Assembly (NCBI GenBank): GCA_963422705.1
Contig: OY730443.1
Span: forward strand, 682,001-746,000
Length of the DNA stretch: 64,000 nt
Source: G963422705 sp963422705
GTDB taxonomy: Bacteria > Poribacteria > WGA-4E > WGA-3G
Direction of reading: 5' to 3'
A model generated the notes under the pieces. It was not told where the DNA came from and ran no database searches. It was given only the letters and a program-made list of their open reading frames with translations. A program made the translations under genes and the position numbers. This document shows positions 24,036 to 32,579 of this stretch, piece after piece. Each line of letters begins with the position of its first letter. Positions within the stretch are counted from its first letter, which is position 1.

Positions 24036-24989
24036 ATGTCCATTACATCCGAAAGAATAAGCAATGGAATTATTCCAATGGTGAATTTTTCAGAATATCC
24101 ACTCCTTCAACTCATTGGGAAAACACCACTCGCCAAAATCGACCTTTTCAAGGACGAGTTGCCCAATGTTGACATCTATGCTAAAATGGAAACATATAAC
24201 CCCGGCGGCTCCATTAAAGACAGGCCCGTTTTACGTATGCTGACGGAGGCGATTGCATCCGGAGAGCTCACACGCGAAAAAATCGTTTTGGATTCTAGTT
24301 CAGGCAATGCAGGTATTGCCTATGCCATGATTGGGGCAACCCTCGGTTATAACGTTGAACTCGTCATCCCAGACAACGCCAGTGAAGAAAGGAAAAAACG
24401 GATTCAATCGCACGGGGCACGGGTTATCTACACAGATGCAATTCTCGGATATGATGAAGCACTGCGTGAAGTTGCTCGACGTTATGAAGCCGCACCGGAG
24501 CAGTATTTTTTCAAATCGCAATACGAAAACGAGAATAATTGGCGCGCACATTATGAAACCACAGGTGTAGAAATTTGGGAACAAACGCACGGAAAAGTCA
24601 CCCACTTCGTGGCCGGGGTTGGAACTGGCGGAACTATTACAGGGGTAGGACGACGACTCAAAACATATAATTCTGATATCCAGGTATGTTCCATTTCACC
24701 AGAAGTGTTTCCTGGGATTGAAGGACTCAAACCATTAGGAGAACCTGAAAACATTGTGCCGGAAATTCTTGACGAAACTATCATCGATTGCCGAATTCAC
24801 GCTACAATCGAGCATGCACATGAGATGTGCAGCCGCCTCGCGCGAATAGGCTGGTTTGTTGGGCAGTCTTCTGGCGGTTATCTCTACGGCGCTTACAAAG
24901 TTGCTCAATATATCCAGGAAGGCGTTATCGTTACAGTGTTCAACGATTTAGGAGAGCGCTATTTCAGCACAAGGTTATGGGACAAATAA
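24036..24989 (+). CDS. Cysteine synthase-family PLP enzyme
   Basis: A 317-residue fold-type II PLP enzyme. The PLP Lys lies in NPGGSIKDRPVLRML, the substrate loop is SSSGNAGIAYAM, the phosphate loop GVGTGGTITGVGRRL, and QSSGGYLYGA lies near the PLP N1 site. These fit O-acetylserine sulfhydrylase (CysK/CysM) or a close relative such as cystathionine beta-synthase. The start is uncertain: ATG 24036 or ATG 24078, the latter giving MVNFSEYPLLQLIGKTPLAK, closer to the usual CysK N-terminus. A sulfate adenylyltransferase gene occurs 13 kb away, but no sulfite reductase is visible. Confidence 0.9.
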   Translation: MSITSERISNGIIPMVNFSEYPLLQLIGKTPLAKIDLFKDELPNVDIYAKMETYNPGGSIKDRPVLRMLTEAIASGELTREKIVLDSSSGNAGIAYAMIGATLGYNVELVIPDNASEERKKRIQSHGARVIYTDAILGYDEALREVARRYEAAPEQYFFKSQYENENNWRAHYETTGVEIWEQTHGKVTHFVAGVGTGGTITGVGRRLKTYNSDIQVCSISPEVFPGIEGLKPLGEPENIVPEILDETIIDCRIHATIEHAHEMCSRLARIGWFVGQSSGGYLYGAYKVAQYIQEGVIVTVFNDLGERYFSTRLWDK

Positions 24990-25014
24990 AAGGCAATCTA
25001 TAGAAACGACGCCA

Positions 25015-26292
25015 ATGAGAGCTGAAAAAATCGAAACCACAGTGCTCCCGTTCCGCGGACTACGCTATAATCAAGAAAAGGTAGGCGATATCGCTGATGT
25101 CATCGCGCCCCCTTATGATGTTATCAACACTGAAGAACGGGGGGGCTTGGAGAAACAGCATCCGGCTAACGTTATCCGCTTGATTTTGAACGAACCGTGC
25201 GAAGGCGATACCGATACTAATAATCAATACACGCGTGCCGCTTTACTCATGCAGACGTGGATATCTGAGGGGACACTCGTGCGAGACACTGTCGCACACT
25301 ACTATATCTACGAACAAACGTTCATAGCCCCTGATGGTATCAGCTATACCCGCCGTGCCCTCATCGCACAAGTCAAACTACACCCTTTTAAAAATCGCGT
25401 CATCTACCCACACGAAAAGACACATGCGGCCCCCAAGGCAGATAGGCTCAACCTAATGCGAGCATGCCATGCCAATCTCAGTCCAATCTTCATGCTCTAT
25501 TCAGATGCAGACGGTGATATTGAAGCGATAATGGCATCCTGTACCGATGTCACTCCTCCAATTGTCAGTACAGATGAAGTCTTTGGTAGTACACATCAAT
25601 TGTGGCGCATGGCGGAGAATACAGCCGAAATCCAAACGCTTTTCTCCACAAAACCACTTCTCATCGCAGATGGACATCATCGATACGAGACTGCCCTCGC
25701 CTTCCAACAAGAAATGCACGTGGCTGCACCGCAATTGACAGGTTACGACTATATGATGATGAATCTCGTCAGAATGGAATCTCCCGGCTTGGCAGTCCTC
25801 CCAATTCATCGTATTCTACACGGGCTCAATCCGAGAAAAATAGCCGGTGTTGTCGCGAAACTCACCGAATCTTTTAACGTTCAGAAAACTGAAAACCTCG
25901 CTGTACTTATGGAAGCGCTTTCTGCTCAGCGTGGTATACAAACCGCATTTGGACTGTATACACCGGATGATACCTATCGTTTGTTAATTCCAAAATTAGA
26001 TACGGATATCACGACGTACGATGGGTTAGATGTGATGCTTCTTCATGATAATATCATAGAACAGTGCTTTGGCGTTGAAACGACACCTGAGTACGTGAGT
26101 TACACCGTGAATCCTGCAGAAACGGTGGAATCAGTAAAAGGACAAGTAGGGAGCGTCGCCTTGTTCATGAATCCTACGCCCATCTCGGACGTACTGGACG
26201 TGGCCCTGGCTAGAAAGACGATGCCACAGAAGTCCACCTATTTTTATCCGAAAATGGCCACTGGCTTCGTTTTAAATTTGTTAAGGCGTTAA
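25015..26292 (+). CDS. DUF1015 family protein
   Basis: A 425-residue cytosolic protein with the conserved DUF1015 beginning LPFRGLRYNQEKVGDIADVI then APPYDVI, followed by the middle motif YPHEKTHAAPKADRLNLMRA and LLIADGHHRYETALAF, which is diagnostic. The function of the family is unknown; it is broadly spread in bacteria and often near amino-acid metabolism genes. It follows the cysteine synthase gene by 25 bases and probably shares its transcript. Confidence 0.92.
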   Translation: MRAEKIETTVLPFRGLRYNQEKVGDIADVIAPPYDVINTEERGGLEKQHPANVIRLILNEPCEGDTDTNNQYTRAALLMQTWISEGTLVRDTVAHYYIYEQTFIAPDGISYTRRALIAQVKLHPFKNRVIYPHEKTHAAPKADRLNLMRACHANLSPIFMLYSDADGDIEAIMASCTDVTPPIVSTDEVFGSTHQLWRMAENTAEIQTLFSTKPLLIADGHHRYETALAFQQEMHVAAPQLTGYDYMMMNLVRMESPGLAVLPIHRILHGLNPRKIAGVVAKLTESFNVQKTENLAVLMEALSAQRGIQTAFGLYTPDDTYRLLIPKLDTDITTYDGLDVMLLHDNIIEQCFGVETTPEYVSYTVNPAETVESVKGQVGSVALFMNPTPISDVLDVALARKTMPQKSTYFYPKMATGFVLNLLRR

Positions 26293-26353
26293 AAAGATAG
26301 GTGATGAGCAACGTCTAGACACCTTATCATTACGGATTGGTAAGGAGGATAAT

Positions 26354-27148
26354 TTGGCGATTGAAATGTTTTCAATAGGAACAGAACTGGTTCTGGGGCA
26401 AATTCAGGATACTAACGCCCATTGGATAGCCCAACAGATTCTTCGATATGGCGGTGAACTCCGGCGCGTTACCATGATTCGAGATAATTCTGACGAGATG
26501 TCCGAGGCTTTGCAGAGTGCGGTTGAGCGAAAAACCGCGCTGATTTTAACAACGGGCGGACTCGGCCCTACCCCGGACGATATGACTGTCGGCGTCGTTG
26601 CAAAACTCATCGGTAGCAAAGTTATTCACAGCGAGGAAACCCTCGCCTCTTTCCGGGAACGTAGACAACTGTCAAAGAATGAAACACTCAATGAGGCACT
26701 CATCAAAATGGCAAATGTGCCTGAGAACGCTAATGTTTTTCAAAATCCCGTAGGATGGGCACCGTGTATTCGGGTTGTTCATAAACAATCTACTCTCATA
26801 TTGATGCCGGGGCCACCGCGGGAAATGAAGGCAATCTTTAAGAAGTACATTCACCCCATGATTGCCGAGAAGTACCGTACAGGGATGCGTACCGCCCGTG
26901 TTTATGTCAGTATGTTTGAGGCAGAGGTTTCACCATTCATGCAAAACGTAATGAAACGTTACCCAAATGTCTATTTAAAAGCTTATGTTTCTCTTCGCAA
27001 AGCGGATAGCGATGTGATGCCAGTCGATTTGGTTTCAATTAGCACCGATATTGCAGCAGCGGAAAGACAACTTCACCTTGCAACAGATTATTTCAGAGCA
27101 CTTGTCGCTGAAACAGGAAAACACTTCAGTCTTGAAGAGAAATCCTAA
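26354..27148 (+). CDS. CinA N-terminal (MoCF-like) domain protein
   Basis: A 264-residue protein with only the N-terminal molybdopterin-binding-like domain of CinA (COG1058): FSIGTELVLGQIQDTNAHWI, TTGGLGPTPDDMTVGVVAKL, MPGPPREMKAIF. Full CinA (~410 residues) also has a C-terminal amidase domain that deamidates NMN; it is absent here. The N-terminal part can act as a COG1058 ADP-ribose pyrophosphatase in other bacteria. TTG 26354 is the start, supported by AAGGAGG just upstream. The next gene encodes IF-1, 17 bases downstream. Confidence 0.9.
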   Translation: MAIEMFSIGTELVLGQIQDTNAHWIAQQILRYGGELRRVTMIRDNSDEMSEALQSAVERKTALILTTGGLGPTPDDMTVGVVAKLIGSKVIHSEETLASFRERRQLSKNETLNEALIKMANVPENANVFQNPVGWAPCIRVVHKQSTLILMPGPPREMKAIFKKYIHPMIAEKYRTGMRTARVYVSMFEAEVSPFMQNVMKRYPNVYLKAYVSLRKADSDVMPVDLVSISTDIAAAERQLHLATDYFRALVAETGKHFSLEEKS

Positions 27149-27165
27149 AAAGGAGAATTGTTATT

Positions 27166-27534
27166 GTGAATCGTAGAAGTTCAGGAAATAAGCGAAAATC
27201 AGGTACGCGCTACGCGAATCCCAGCCGTCCGAAACGAAAGCCGCAAAAGAAAAAGCGACGCGATGTAAATCAAAATACTGGTACTCAAACCCAAGATAGC
27301 TCACGCTCGACTCCTCCTCCTCAAAAGAATAAAATTGAAGTGGAGGGCGTTGTTGTCGAACCCTTGCCAAATGCAATGTTCCGGGTAGAGTTGGACAATA
27401 AGCATCGGATTCTTGCCCATATTTCTGGCAGAATGCGGAAGTTCTTCATCAAAATTTTGCCAGGTGATAAAGTGACTGTGGAATTATCGCCCTACGATTT
27501 GACGCGTGGACGGATTACCTATCGGAAGCAGTAG
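27166..27534 (+). CDS. infA: Translation initiation factor IF-1 with long basic N-terminal extension
   Basis: The last ~70 residues are a near-perfect IF-1 OB fold (IEVEGVVVEPLPNAMFRVEL, LAHISGRMRKFFIKILPGDK, VTVELSPYDLTRGRITYR), which binds the ribosomal A site. Before it lies an extension of about 55 residues, rich in Lys, Arg, Asn, Ser and Pro and probably disordered. GTG 27166 has AAAGGAG upstream, and no well-supported start lies directly before the OB fold, so the extension is probably made. IF-1 is normally ~72 residues and sits in the ribosomal protein cluster; here it is between cinA and a J-domain gene. Confidence 0.93.
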   Translation: MNRRSSGNKRKSGTRYANPSRPKRKPQKKKRRDVNQNTGTQTQDSSRSTPPPQKNKIEVEGVVVEPLPNAMFRVELDNKHRILAHISGRMRKFFIKILPGDKVTVELSPYDLTRGRITYRKQ

Positions 27535-27632
27535 GTTTCACCACTTTCAGAACGCACCCGTTACACTTAAGAGGCGTACTTCGAGAAAATGATTTCTGAG
27601 ACTGGCACTCCACTAAACCGGAAGCTATCCCT

Positions 27633-28454
27633 ATGAAACCTGCTACCTTAGTTTACATCAATAACACTGATGAGAGGGAGCACTACCGGTTACTTCAAGT
27701 TATAGAAGAAAAACGTGGAAGGATAGTAGAACTTACCTCAGATATCCACAACCTCAAAGCGGAGGTTGATTCATTTCAGCGACATTACCACGCTTACATC
27801 GGACACTACTATCTTGAGCTTGATAAAGTTGAGCTTGAGATGAAGGAGTATCGACTCCGTCTACAGTTACGTAAAGAAAAAGTGAATACAGAACAAATTG
27901 AGATGCGAGTTGAATCTTGTTTCCGGGTAAACCGTGCCCGTGTCACTGAAAAGGGCAATAAGGAAGAATCACAGCAGCTCTCTGAAATGGGAAAACTCCC
28001 CACAGCAAAAGCGAAACACCTGCAAACCCTCTATCGTAACCTCGCCAAGCAGTACCATCCGGATAAGACTCGAGACATCGAAGAACAGGAACTGCGAAAG
28101 CAATTGATGCCTCTCATTAATCGCGCGTACCGGGAGAAAGATGTCCAAACTCTGGAACGGTTAAGCCTGGGGCGCATCGATTTAACAGAGAGTAGCAAGG
28201 AAGTATTTGGAGAAAAGAGAGCCCGGCTCCAGGCAGAATTGCGCCGGCTTAACCGGGCTACAAGTGAATTGCAATTAGAGATAAACCGACTCAAGGCGGG
28301 ACGTATCTATCAACTTAAACAACAGTTCGAAACCGCGACAGAAAGTGGTGGCGATATCCTTACAACGCTCGGAGAAGAACTGGGACAGAAACTCCAGGCG
28401 AGTCGTGCCCGATTAGCACGGTTGATTCATACCTGGCACCGCTCAACCGCCTAA
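27633..28454 (+). CDS. Coiled-coil protein with a J-domain-like HPD motif
   Basis: A 273-residue protein with long helical, charged N- and C-terminal parts (about residues 15-95 and 185-270) that should form coiled coils. The middle, about residues 125-175 (KHLQTLYRNLAKQYHPDKTR and KQLMPLINRAYREKDVQTLE), is a J-domain core with the Hsp70-activating HPD at about 142-144. It lacks the Gly/Phe and zinc-finger regions of DnaJ. It probably recruits DnaK to an unknown client. No Hsp70 gene is nearby. Start ATG 27633 has no strong Shine-Dalgarno. Confidence 0.85.
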   Translation: MKPATLVYINNTDEREHYRLLQVIEEKRGRIVELTSDIHNLKAEVDSFQRHYHAYIGHYYLELDKVELEMKEYRLRLQLRKEKVNTEQIEMRVESCFRVNRARVTEKGNKEESQQLSEMGKLPTAKAKHLQTLYRNLAKQYHPDKTRDIEEQELRKQLMPLINRAYREKDVQTLERLSLGRIDLTESSKEVFGEKRARLQAELRRLNRATSELQLEINRLKAGRIYQLKQQFETATESGGDILTTLGEELGQKLQASRARLARLIHTWHRSTA

Positions 28455-28462
28455 TAAGGAAA

Positions 28463-29515
28463 TTATAGCGGAAATGTGACGCGTCTCCCCTCCCGTGCTG
28501 AACGATACGCACCAAGTACCATCTCTACCGAGACGCGTCCATCTTCCACCGTAACATCAGGTTCCGTTCCATTTTTTAGACAGTCGATAAATGGGCGGGG
28601 CACTGCAGCAATTCGCTCACCATGACTATTCGGAATTGGAATACCGAGCTCCTTCCAAGACGGTTCATCGCGCGTATACAACTTGAGTGCAACCGCGGCC
28701 GCCGGACGTTGAACATTACACGATGGGCCATCACCATAATTCTGAATGATAACCCCCGCATCGCCATAAATCTCAGTCGTATTTTCACCAGCCAGCGTTA
28801 CGGACGTGTTCAATAGAATCGCCATGGGCCCACTCGGAAACCGATAAACTGCTACCCCTGTATCATCAGGGGCAACATCGGTTAAGATGTTATCAATTTC
28901 AGCAATAACACTCTTGGGCTTGCCTAACATCCAATGGATAAAATCCGTCGCGTGGGAGGCATCATCCATAAACATTCCCATGTTCTTTTCTGGTTCGATG
29001 TGCCAGCGGCTCAGTCCCGTCACAAAATCTTCACTAAAAAGTGCGTTGATACAGTGTCTCCGTCGGAGCACACCAATTTTACCTAACACGCCATCATCAA
29101 TAAGTGCCTTCATCGCAATATTTGCCGCGTCACGCCGCATCTGATAGCCCATCATGAACTTAATACAGGATTTCTGCACTGCTGCCTCAATCCTGTCGCA
29201 ATCTGTTAAGGTGAGCGCCATCGGTTTTTGGCAAAGAATATGTTTCCCTTCCGACGCTGCTGCCGTCACCATCTCCGCGTGCCGATTTGTCTCACACGTC
29301 ACGATAACAGCATGAATCTCTCGGTGCTTGATAACATCTTCGAGATGTGGTGAATAATCCATGCCGTATTTTGCCGCAGCGGCTTCTCCACGTTCAGTGT
29401 TATCATCCCAACAAGCGATGAGTTCAACATCGTCCATCGTTCGCATTTCGTGGCAGTAAGCGTTCGAATGTCCATGCGCAAAACTAATTATGCCGATTCC
29501 TATTTTTGAATTCAT
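28463..29515 (-). CDS. Gfo/Idh/MocA-family oxidoreductase
   Basis: A 350-residue NAD(P)-dependent dehydrogenase. Rossmann start KIGIGIISFAHGHSNAYCHE with the acidic turn ACWDDNTERG. The EKP-type motif reads ILCQKPMALTLTDCD, with Gln in place of Glu, a variant often seen in this family, and the Lys is kept. The C-terminal domain contains MDDASHATDFIHWMLGKP, with the conserved DASH/HATD substrate-site His. Substrate unknown. It lies upstream of no gene on its strand and downstream of the alcohol dehydrogenase gene by 53 bases, so the two may form a sugar or polyol oxidation operon. Confidence 0.9.
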   Translation of the reverse strand: MNSKIGIGIISFAHGHSNAYCHEMRTMDDVELIACWDDNTERGEAAAAKYGMDYSPHLEDVIKHREIHAVIVTCETNRHAEMVTAAASEGKHILCQKPMALTLTDCDRIEAAVQKSCIKFMMGYQMRRDAANIAMKALIDDGVLGKIGVLRRRHCINALFSEDFVTGLSRWHIEPEKNMGMFMDDASHATDFIHWMLGKPKSVIAEIDNILTDVAPDDTGVAVYRFPSGPMAILLNTSVTLAGENTTEIYGDAGVIIQNYGDGPSCNVQRPAAAVALKLYTRDEPSWKELGIPIPNSHGERIAAVPRPFIDCLKNGTEPDVTVEDGRVSVEMVLGAYRSAREGRRVTFPL

Positions 29516-29568
29516 TGTCCATCAATCCAATCTATCAGAGTTTGTCACAAATCTATTTCCAGGTTTTT

Positions 29569-30684
29569 CTACGGGCGAATTGCAATTCGAATAGCATCTT
29601 GTCTTATTGCGTGAGCAAACGCACTGTCAATTTCAGATAACGGATAGCTTTTACCAACAAGCGTCGCGAACGGATAACGTTCCCGTGTTGCTTCTAAAAA
29701 TCGGAGTGCCCTCCCAAGGGTATCCGGATGATAATTATGGAGCCCGCGGAGGGTTACGCATTTCGTGACGAGTTGGTGCGCGTCAAAGGAAACGTTCGCC
29801 TCTGGATAAACATAGCCAAGTGTTAGACACTTTCCGCCGATTGTCACCCAGTCAATGAGTGCCGGGAGCGCGGAAGGCGCACCACTGACTTCCACAGCTA
29901 GGGCAACGCCGTGCCCCTCAGTTAACTGTTTCAACATGTCTCCGATTTCTATTGGCGAAATACTGTCAGTATGAAAAGTATGGGTTGCTCCAAACTGTTC
30001 AGCAACTTGCAAGCGTCTCGGGTTTTTATCAACAACCGCCACAACCCGGTAAGACTGCTCCCGCAAATAGCAGGCTGCATAAATACCTAACATTCCAGCC
30101 CCGTGTACGACTGCAGTCGCGCCTGACTGCGTTCCGATGGCATTGAGTCCGTTAATAACAGTTGAAAGCGCGCAGTTGGCAGATACCGCTTCTGTATCCG
30201 TTACGGAATCTGGAATCCGATAAATCGCTGTTCCCGGGCGAAGCAAAATATCTGTCGCAAAACCGCCGCTCAAAGCCCCATTCTCGTTATCTTGCGCATG
30301 TCCATATTTAAACAACCGCTCACATTTTTGGGGCAGATTTCTCGCCTCACAGTATGAACATGCCCCACATGAAACCGTCATGCTCCACGTCACCCGTTCT
30401 CCTACGCGCAACGGTTTTCCATCCGCGGTGCGAACCTCCGTCGGGCCTGCAACTGTCCCAACCGCTTCGTGCCCAAGGACACAAGGTAACGCGGCCGCAC
30501 GTCGCCCAGCAAACGTGTGTAGTTCAGAACCACAGAGCGCTGCCAACGTTATCTTTATCGGAACGACATCAGCACCTAGGTACGGAATAGGACACATGGA
30601 TATTTCAAACCCAACCCCCACTCCCTGAAAACGAGCAACCTGTGCGAATTTTAATGTCTCTTTTGTCTGGTGCTGTAACGTCAT
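29569..30684 (-). CDS. Zinc-dependent alcohol dehydrogenase, HpnZ-like (TIGR03366 type)
   Basis: A 371-residue medium-chain dehydrogenase. Catalytic zinc ligands lie in ALCGSELHTF and LPCVLGHEAVG. The structural zinc loop is CGACSYCEARNLPQKC, with four Cys. The NAD fold has AVVHGAGMLGIYAACYL. The GRRAAALPCVLGHE and NLPQKC...KYGH features resemble the subfamily named for phosphonate catabolism (HpnZ). No phosphonate genes are present here. It sits just upstream of a Gfo/Idh gene on the same strand, which suggests joint oxidation of a sugar- or polyol-like substrate. Confidence 0.88.
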   Translation of the reverse strand: MTLQHQTKETLKFAQVARFQGVGVGFEISMCPIPYLGADVVPIKITLAALCGSELHTFAGRRAAALPCVLGHEAVGTVAGPTEVRTADGKPLRVGERVTWSMTVSCGACSYCEARNLPQKCERLFKYGHAQDNENGALSGGFATDILLRPGTAIYRIPDSVTDTEAVSANCALSTVINGLNAIGTQSGATAVVHGAGMLGIYAACYLREQSYRVVAVVDKNPRRLQVAEQFGATHTFHTDSISPIEIGDMLKQLTEGHGVALAVEVSGAPSALPALIDWVTIGGKCLTLGYVYPEANVSFDAHQLVTKCVTLRGLHNYHPDTLGRALRFLEATRERYPFATLVGKSYPLSEIDSAFAHAIRQDAIRIAIRP

Positions 30685-30699
30685 CGTTTTAGTATTGTC

Positions 30700-30732
30700 T
30701 CAGAACTAACTTCTGAATGAACCTCTTCAGAA
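30700..30732 (-). promoter_or_regulatory. Three-arm alternative inverted repeats before the HpnZ-like gene
   Basis: Arms TCAGAA (30700-30705), TTCTGAA (30711-30717) and TTCAGAA (30726-30732) let the middle arm pair with either neighbour. They lie 16-48 bases upstream of the leftward alcohol dehydrogenase start and downstream of the DUF3352-like gene. This could be an operator, an RNA switch in the leader or part of a terminator. Confidence 0.35.
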
Positions 30733-30824
30733 AATTCTATTTTTAACTTTAGATTAGTGAACAGTTTGTAACGAGCGCCGCCGGGCTCAATTCGAAGAAA
30801 ATCAAAGAGGTATTCGGGAGCCGT

Positions 30825-32429
30825 TCACTCCTTTAAAACAATCCGAAGTGCTACATCTACATCATTCTCACCCACCTGCACCTCCGTAGAAACCGGGCCG
30901 AGTGCTTCCAACGGGAACAAATTTTCTTGAATTTGCCGAATCCATTTAGCCTCCAAATTCTGTCCAAATAGAGGGGTAAGGCGCGTAATCATCGGTAAAA
31001 ATCGCTTCAATTCTGGCACAAAGAGATGGGGTTGAATGAATGTCTGCACCGAACTTGCCTTCTTATTAGACATGACGTTAGTTAATGCCGGAACCTGTCC
31101 TAAGCTTGTATCAATCATAGATTTTAAACCGGCGAGCGTCGTGCTGAAAACAATATGTTCATTGATAATGGCATAGCCGCCTGTCAATGTCAACAAAAAA
31201 TTCAGGCGCAATTGGAAGGGGTGGAGGACAACGCCTTGGTAGTCTTCCGGCGGTGGAAATTCAAGCGGTTTATTGGCAATCGAGATTTTTTTTGTTTTCA
31301 AATTTTCCAATTCCGCCTTTAACTTATCCGGTGCTTTGACAGGAGTCAATAAAATCACAGAAGGCACAATGGACAACTCATCCGGTTTCGGTGCGATTAA
31401 CCCTATTGTCAATTCCGTCCCTAAGCATTGGGACAAATCAATGTGAGGGAAAAACGTCGCTATTTGATGAGAACGTGGAATCGTCGTAACAAAGGCTGTT
31501 CTAGCTGTTAGAATGTCTCCTGTGCGGCCCCGTAACTGAGGAACCGCTTTTAAATTCGGCGATGCTTTTGAAGTATTTAGGAAACGATGATTTGAGAAAA
31601 TCACCCCGTCCTCATATCGATTGCTGAACGTCCAGAATTCTGTCTTACCCAAGAGCGGATGAATCTGTTCAACGAAATTTCGTGCCCCGGCGGGGGTGTC
31701 TGAAGCGAATTTAGCGAGACGCTGTACGTCCACGTAACCTGTGCTTTTGCCTCGAATATAGTTCTTCTGAATATATTCCTGCATCGGATGATTTTTGAGG
31801 CAGCCCCACTTTTTTCCAGTATAGACATCAAGCACCTCCGTGAGTAACGGATAACTGAGACTCAAAATTCCAATCCTTCCGATAAAGGTATAACTAAAAT
31901 CACGTGGATAGCCCGTAATTGTATTGACGACGAAGCCCTCATGCTCTGTTTGGATACGTCTATATTTCGGGTTAATAGCATCGGTAGCCGTCATTGCCTC
32001 AACAGCCAATTTCTCTAGCGTACCCATCGCGCTCATCAAAAGAAATGTGAGTTTTTCATCGCGCTGGTAAAGCGCGAAAATCGTTTCTTCACCGAAGTAT
32101 GCTTTGAAAGTATGCTGTTCAAGTTTACCCCCCATCTCATATTCCCACAGCTCCTTCTGATAGACGAGCCGCTTCCACCAGAATTGCTCCTTGATGTCTG
32201 CGAGGAACGGCATTTCTGCCCCTTGTTTTCCTAATTCACTACGATTAAATGTTTCCACGAACCCTTCCAGTTCCTTGAAACTCAAATAACCGACAGGATT
32301 TTCCGGGAGCAGCGTGATAAGACTTTGCTCCGGCTCCCAAAGGGACGTAAGCTGGTAAATCATAGATAGCAAAATGATAATTCCAATAAATGCAATGAGA
32401 CTCATGAGAATAATTTTTTTTCTTCGCAT
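30825..32429 (-). CDS. Membrane-anchored protein of unknown function (DUF3352-like)
   Basis: A 534-residue protein with a basic N-terminus and one membrane helix (about residues 5-28, IILMSLIAFIGIIILLSMIY), then a large probably periplasmic domain. The start of the mature region, SLITLLPENPVGYLSFKELE, resembles DUF3352-type proteins, which share LLPxxxxxYL at this place, but I am not sure of the family. No catalytic motif is apparent. It is divergent from the DUF6785 gene with a shared control region of about 150 bases, in which a promoter for each gene can be seen. Confidence 0.8.
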   Translation of the reverse strand: MRRKKIILMSLIAFIGIIILLSMIYQLTSLWEPEQSLITLLPENPVGYLSFKELEGFVETFNRSELGKQGAEMPFLADIKEQFWWKRLVYQKELWEYEMGGKLEQHTFKAYFGEETIFALYQRDEKLTFLLMSAMGTLEKLAVEAMTATDAINPKYRRIQTEHEGFVVNTITGYPRDFSYTFIGRIGILSLSYPLLTEVLDVYTGKKWGCLKNHPMQEYIQKNYIRGKSTGYVDVQRLAKFASDTPAGARNFVEQIHPLLGKTEFWTFSNRYEDGVIFSNHRFLNTSKASPNLKAVPQLRGRTGDILTARTAFVTTIPRSHQIATFFPHIDLSQCLGTELTIGLIAPKPDELSIVPSVILLTPVKAPDKLKAELENLKTKKISIANKPLEFPPPEDYQGVVLHPFQLRLNFLLTLTGGYAIINEHIVFSTTLAGLKSMIDTSLGQVPALTNVMSNKKASSVQTFIQPHLFVPELKRFLPMITRLTPLFGQNLEAKWIRQIQENLFPLEALGPVSTEVQVGENDVDVALRIVLKE

Positions 32430-32487
32430 AACAGTCCTAATACAAGCCTTTCTAGGACACAGCTCGTAACCCTATATTGCATGTTTG

Positions 32488-32516
32488 ATTGTAGCACGTC
32501 TCTCATTCAAAAACAA
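32488..32516 (-). promoter_or_regulatory. Sigma70-type promoter of the DUF3352-like gene
   Basis: Read leftward, TTGTTT (32516-32511) and TACAAT (32493-32488) are 17 bases apart. Transcription would start near 32481, about 50 bases before the start codon at 32429. Confidence 0.5.
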
Positions 32517-32525
32517 TAAAAATGG

Positions 32526-32554
32526 TTGCCTCAGAATCAAAAATCTGATAAAAT
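32526..32554 (+). promoter_or_regulatory. Sigma70-type promoter of the DUF6785 gene
   Basis: TTGCCT (32526-32531) and TAAAAT (32549-32554) with a 17-base spacer. If used, the TTG at 32526 is part of the -35 box and cannot be the start codon, which supports GTG 32580 as the start. Confidence 0.5.
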
Positions 32555-32579
32555 CACTTTGTTATTTTTCGGAAAGAAG

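Noticed and set aside
29569..30684. Phosphonate catabolism locus
   Set aside because: Only the HpnZ-like dehydrogenase resembles it; no phn, phosphonatase or phosphonate transporter genes are present.
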